NCBI GenBank assembly: GCA_003242115.1
Contig: QBMP01000123.1
Span: 1 to 6,380, forward strand
Reading direction: 5' to 3'
Origin: Phormidesmis priestleyi
GTDB taxonomy: Bacteria; Cyanobacteriota; Cyanobacteriia; Phormidesmidales; Phormidesmidaceae
DNA: 6,380 bases
The position numbers and the translations under genes were made by a program. How positions within the stretch are numbered: the stretch's first letter is position 1; the number at the start of each line of letters is the position of its first letter. The notes beneath the pieces are model-generated. The model did not search any database and had not been told where the DNA came from. It saw only the letters and a list, made by a program, of their open reading frames with translations. Positions 4,683-6,380 of this stretch are shown here, in pieces.

Positions 4683-5558
4683 ATGACAGAGCCTTTACAG
4701 ACAGAATTTGCGGGTAGTGACGCCGGTAGTGATGCCGGAGCGCCACAGCTGACGGTGGCGCAGGCGATCGCGAACCTCATTCAAACTCAAGATGCGGGCG
4801 ATCGCTACTATGCAGCTTGGTGGCTAGGCCGCTTTGAGGTGAAAGACCCGGAGGCGATTTCGGCTTTGCTAATGGCCTTGGGCGATGATCGCGATCGCTC
4901 TGAAGACGGCGGCTTCCCGCTCCGACGCAATGCCGCACGGGCATTAGGTAAGCTCGGTGACTTGAGCGTAGTGCCCGATTTGATCGCCTGCTTAAACTGC
5001 GCTGACTACTATGTACGAGAAGCGGCGGCGCAGTCTTTAGCGTCCTTGCGGGCACAAGCTGGCCTCGAACCTTTGCTAGCCTTGCTCGAAGGGGGGCTCG
5101 AAGCGGCAGTAGAGGTGCCGGGCAAGCCTCATTTAGTGCAGCCGTATAACGCGATTTTGGAAGCTTTGGGTCAATTAGGTGAAGGCTCCAGTCATCCTTC
5201 TCGATTGACAAATGCTATTGAGCCTTTTTTGGCACATACCGTTCCGCAAGTGAAGAATGCAGCGGCGCGGGCGATGTATCAGCTGACGGGAAATGATCGC
5301 TACATTCAGGTACTGATTGAGACTTTGGGCTGCGATGATTTACAGCTCAGACGCTCGGCCCTGCTGGATTTGGGAGAAATTGGGTATTTGCCAGCGGCAG
5401 CAGCGATCGCTCACACGCTAGCCGAAAACAGTATCAAGCTGATTGCTTTAAAGGGACTATTAGAAAAAGAGATTCGCAGCTTGGGTCAGGATGTTTCGGA
5501 TAATGGCGTTTCAAAAAATGCCTGTCAGGTGATGACGCTGATGGATGCGCTGCTGTAG
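4683..5558 (+). CDS. cpcE: Phycocyanobilin lyase subunit CpcE (HEAT-like repeats)
   Basis: This is one half of the CpcE/CpcF E/F-type lyase, which attaches phycocyanobilin to Cys84 of phycocyanin alpha. Related E/F pairs attach PEB in R-phycocyanins. The protein (291 aa from ATG 4683) is a series of HEAT/PBS-lyase repeats. Landmarks are RYYAAWWLGRF at 41-51, EDGGFPLRRNAARALGKLGD at 74-93, YYVREAAAQSLASL at 109-122, GKPHLVQPYNAILEALG at 147-163, VKNAAARAMYQLTG at 190-203, LQLRRSALLDLGEIGYLPAA at 220-239 and NSIKLIALKGLLE at 249-261. CpcE is usually about 270-276 aa; the excess lies in a Gly/Ser/Asp-rich N-terminus (about 9-21) and a C-terminal tail. The frame is open to TTG 4581, and ATG 4659 is an alternative start. 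No clear Shine-Dalgarno sequence precedes 4683. Confidence 0.93.
   Translation: MTEPLQTEFAGSDAGSDAGAPQLTVAQAIANLIQTQDAGDRYYAAWWLGRFEVKDPEAISALLMALGDDRDRSEDGGFPLRRNAARALGKLGDLSVVPDLIACLNCADYYVREAAAQSLASLRAQAGLEPLLALLEGGLEAAVEVPGKPHLVQPYNAILEALGQLGEGSSHPSRLTNAIEPFLAHTVPQVKNAAARAMYQLTGNDRYIQVLIETLGCDDLQLRRSALLDLGEIGYLPAAAAIAHTLAENSIKLIALKGLLEKEIRSLGQDVSDNGVSKNACQVMTLMDALL
4713..4736. repeat. 12-bp in-frame duplication in the cpcE N-terminus
   Basis: GGTAGTGACGCC (4713-4724) is followed by GGTAGTGATGCC (4725-4736), encoding GSDA twice. It lies in the divergent N-terminal extension before the conserved CpcE domain, so it probably adds a flexible linker without functional cost. Confidence 0.85.
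4764..4898. repeat. Cluster of three HIP1 octamers
   Basis: GCGATCGC occurs at 4764-4771, 4798-4805 and 4891-4898 inside cpcE. Further copies lie at 1081-1088 (lyase), 3811-3818 (cpcB), 5403-5410 (cpcE) and 6197-6204 (cpcF). HIP1 is a highly over-represented palindrome in many cyanobacterial genomes. All seven copies here lie inside coding regions. Confidence 0.95.
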
Positions 5559-5560
5559 GA
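5557..5560 (+). promoter_or_regulatory. Shine-Dalgarno sequence of cpcF overlapping the cpcE stop
   Basis: AGGA at 5557-5560 overlaps the cpcE TAG stop codon. It is only 3 nt before ATG 5564 but 9 nt before the in-frame ATG 5570. The second ATG is therefore the better-spaced start, shortening CpcF by two residues. Confidence 0.5.
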
Positions 5561-5563
5561 AAT

Positions 5564-6232
5564 ATGAAAATGATAGCGTCTAAAACAAACCTACGAGAGA
5601 GACTGAATGCGGTTGAGTCAGCCGATTCGGCTCAGTCTATGCTAGATGCGGTAGAAGCTTTGGCTGAGTTGGAAAACGAAGGTGCAATCGAAATGCTGAT
5701 TCGGGTGCTGGGGTACAACAACCCTGGCGCGGCAGTCGCGGCAGTCGATGGCCTCATCAAAATTGGCACGCCTGCGGCTTCGGCGCTGCTGAATCAACTA
5801 GATAGCTATAACTATGGGGCGAGGGCTTGGGCGCTGCGAGTCCTCGCTGGCATTGGCGATCCGCGTGGGCTGGACTTGATTTTGGAGACAGCTGCAACAG
5901 ATTTTTCGCTAAGCGTTCGCAGGGCGGCGGCAAGGGGGCTCGGAGCCATTCAGTGGGAGAAGTTGAGCCGAGATGAGCAGCGAACGGCGCAGACTCAAAC
6001 AATTGATACGCTGCTGAAAGTTATTACCGATGATCCGGAATGGGTAGTGCGCTATGGAGCCGTGGTGGGGCTTCAGGGAATAGCCGTAACGGCAATGACG
6101 GCAGGATTTATGGATCTGCTGGTGCCGATTGTGGGAGGGTTGCGCGAATGCGCCACTCAAGATGACACCTTAGCTGTACAGGCCAGAGCCCAGTGGGCGA
6201 TCGCACAGTTTCCCGCCCGCACCTTTGATTGA
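5564..6232 (+). CDS. cpcF: Phycocyanobilin lyase subunit CpcF (HEAT-like repeats)
   Basis: This is the second subunit of the E/F-type lyase. It works as a heterodimer with CpcE and, in known systems, can also remove or transfer the bilin at alpha-Cys84. The 222-aa protein is again built of HEAT/PBS-lyase repeats: LGYNNPGAAVAAVDGLIKIG at 49-68, LDSYNYGARAWALRVLAGIGDPRGLDLIL at 79-107, FSLSVRRAAARGLGAIQW at 114-131, DPEWVVRYGAVVGLQGIA at 157-174 and VQARAQWAIAQF at 205-216. Length is close to the usual 200-215. The NHCQGN motif of the PecF lyase-isomerase is absent, so phycoviolobilin formation is not indicated. The gene starts 5 nt after the cpcE stop, so the two are certainly co-translated from one message. 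ATG 5570 is an alternative start. Confidence 0.93.
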   Translation: MKMIASKTNLRERLNAVESADSAQSMLDAVEALAELENEGAIEMLIRVLGYNNPGAAVAAVDGLIKIGTPAASALLNQLDSYNYGARAWALRVLAGIGDPRGLDLILETAATDFSLSVRRAAARGLGAIQWEKLSRDEQRTAQTQTIDTLLKVITDDPEWVVRYGAVVGLQGIAVTAMTAGFMDLLVPIVGGLRECATQDDTLAVQARAQWAIAQFPARTFD

Positions 6233-6244
6233 AGTTGATTGAGG
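6225..6244. repeat. 10-bp tandem duplication across the cpcF stop codon
   Basis: TTGATTGAAG (6225-6234) is followed by TTGATTGAGG (6235-6244), 9 of 10 bases identical. The first copy contains the cpcF TGA stop (6230-6232). No terminator hairpin with a T-run is evident in the 61 bp between cpcF and the next gene. Confidence 0.75.
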
Positions 6245-6272
6245 TCTATTAAAATGGTCACAGTAGCTTTTT

Positions 6273-6296
6273 GATGATTAAAGATGACTAAAGATG
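6273..6296. repeat. 10-bp tandem repeat running into the start codon of the last gene
   Basis: GATGATTAAA (6273-6282), GATGACTAAA (6283-6292) and a partial third copy GATG (6293-6296) are head to tail. Each unit carries an ATG, but only the third (6294) opens the conserved frame. The ATG at 6284 hits a stop after five codons. Confidence 0.8.
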
Positions 6297-6380
6297 TCTG
6301 ACGTTTGCGCTCCTTTGAGATATGCCGTGATTGGCACCGGAGCCATTGGCGGCTACTACGGTGCAAAACTTCAGCAAGCA
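6294..6380 (+). CDS. Ketopantoate reductase-like protein (2-dehydropantoate 2-reductase family), N-terminal fragment
   Basis: Twenty-nine codons are visible before the window ends. They read a short lead, a beta strand (RYAVIGTG) and the Rossmann motif GTGAIGGYYGAKL, matching GxGxxG followed by GxxxG-like spacing. This wording is characteristic of the ApbA/PanE family, NADPH-dependent reductases that make pantoate for coenzyme A. Cyanobacteria often carry extra family members of unknown substrate, so the specific panE role is not claimed. ATG 6294 is chosen because it is the only nearby ATG opening this frame; a weak TAAAG precedes it. It is 61 bp from cpcF on the same strand and probably marks the end of the pigment cluster. 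Confidence 0.65.
   Translation, partial: MSDVCAPLRYAVIGTGAIGGYYGAKLQQA

Noticed and set aside
4777..5211. 144-codon minus-strand open frame inside cpcE
   Set aside because: It is arginine/serine/proline-rich as expected for the shadow of a GC-rich HEAT-repeat gene, with no recognisable domain.
3400..6232. Phycoerythrocyanin cluster (pecBA-pecEF)
   Set aside because: The alpha chain follows CpcA rather than PecA around residues 45-100, and the second lyase lacks the NHCQGN isomerase motif.

Overview
The window comes from a phycobilisome-containing cyanobacterium. The evidence is a phycocyanin beta/alpha gene pair, two ferredoxin-dependent bilin reductases of the phycoerythrobilin (PEB) pathway, three bilin lyase genes and seven copies of the cyanobacterial octamer GCGATCGC (HIP1) in 6.4 kb. 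About 0.1 copy would be expected by chance in random sequence. HIP1 richness argues against marine Prochlorococcus and picocyanobacterial Synechococcus. A filamentous or unicellular cyanobacterium that makes PEB (Leptolyngbya-like or similar) is more likely, but I cannot name the species.

Layout: (1) 1-673, minus strand, the N-terminal part of a pentapeptide-repeat protein that runs off the left edge. (2) 674-779, a short AT-rich divergent intergenic region. (3) From 780 onward everything reads on the plus strand: a CpcS/CpeS-type phycobiliprotein lyase, then after a 223-bp gap with an 11-bp tandem repeat and a perfect dyad, pebA and pebB (overlapping ATGA junction), then a 268-bp leader, cpcB, cpcA, cpcE and cpcF. 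(4) 6294-6380, the first 29 codons of a ketopantoate-reductase-like NAD(P)-binding protein that runs off the right edge.

The central genes make a compact pigment-protein module. PebA reduces biliverdin to 15,16-dihydrobiliverdin and PebB reduces that to PEB. CpcB and CpcA are the apoproteins, with Cys82/Cys153 and Cys84 as bilin sites. CpcE/CpcF form the heterodimeric lyase for alpha-Cys84, and S-type lyases typically serve beta-Cys82. No rod linker (cpcC/D), no T-type lyase and no pcyA is present here. Having PEB synthesis directly upstream of phycocyanin rather than phycoerythrin genes raises the possibility that this phycocyanin carries PEB at one or more sites (an R-phycocyanin-like pigment). 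Equally, the PEB may serve a phycoerythrin encoded elsewhere.

The second theme is structural. Almost every gene boundary carries a short tandem duplication of 8-12 bp, several overlapping the start or stop codon itself. The cpcBA transcript also has candidate hairpins in its leader, between the two genes and after cpcA. All functional statements are from reading the sequence; no database search was run.
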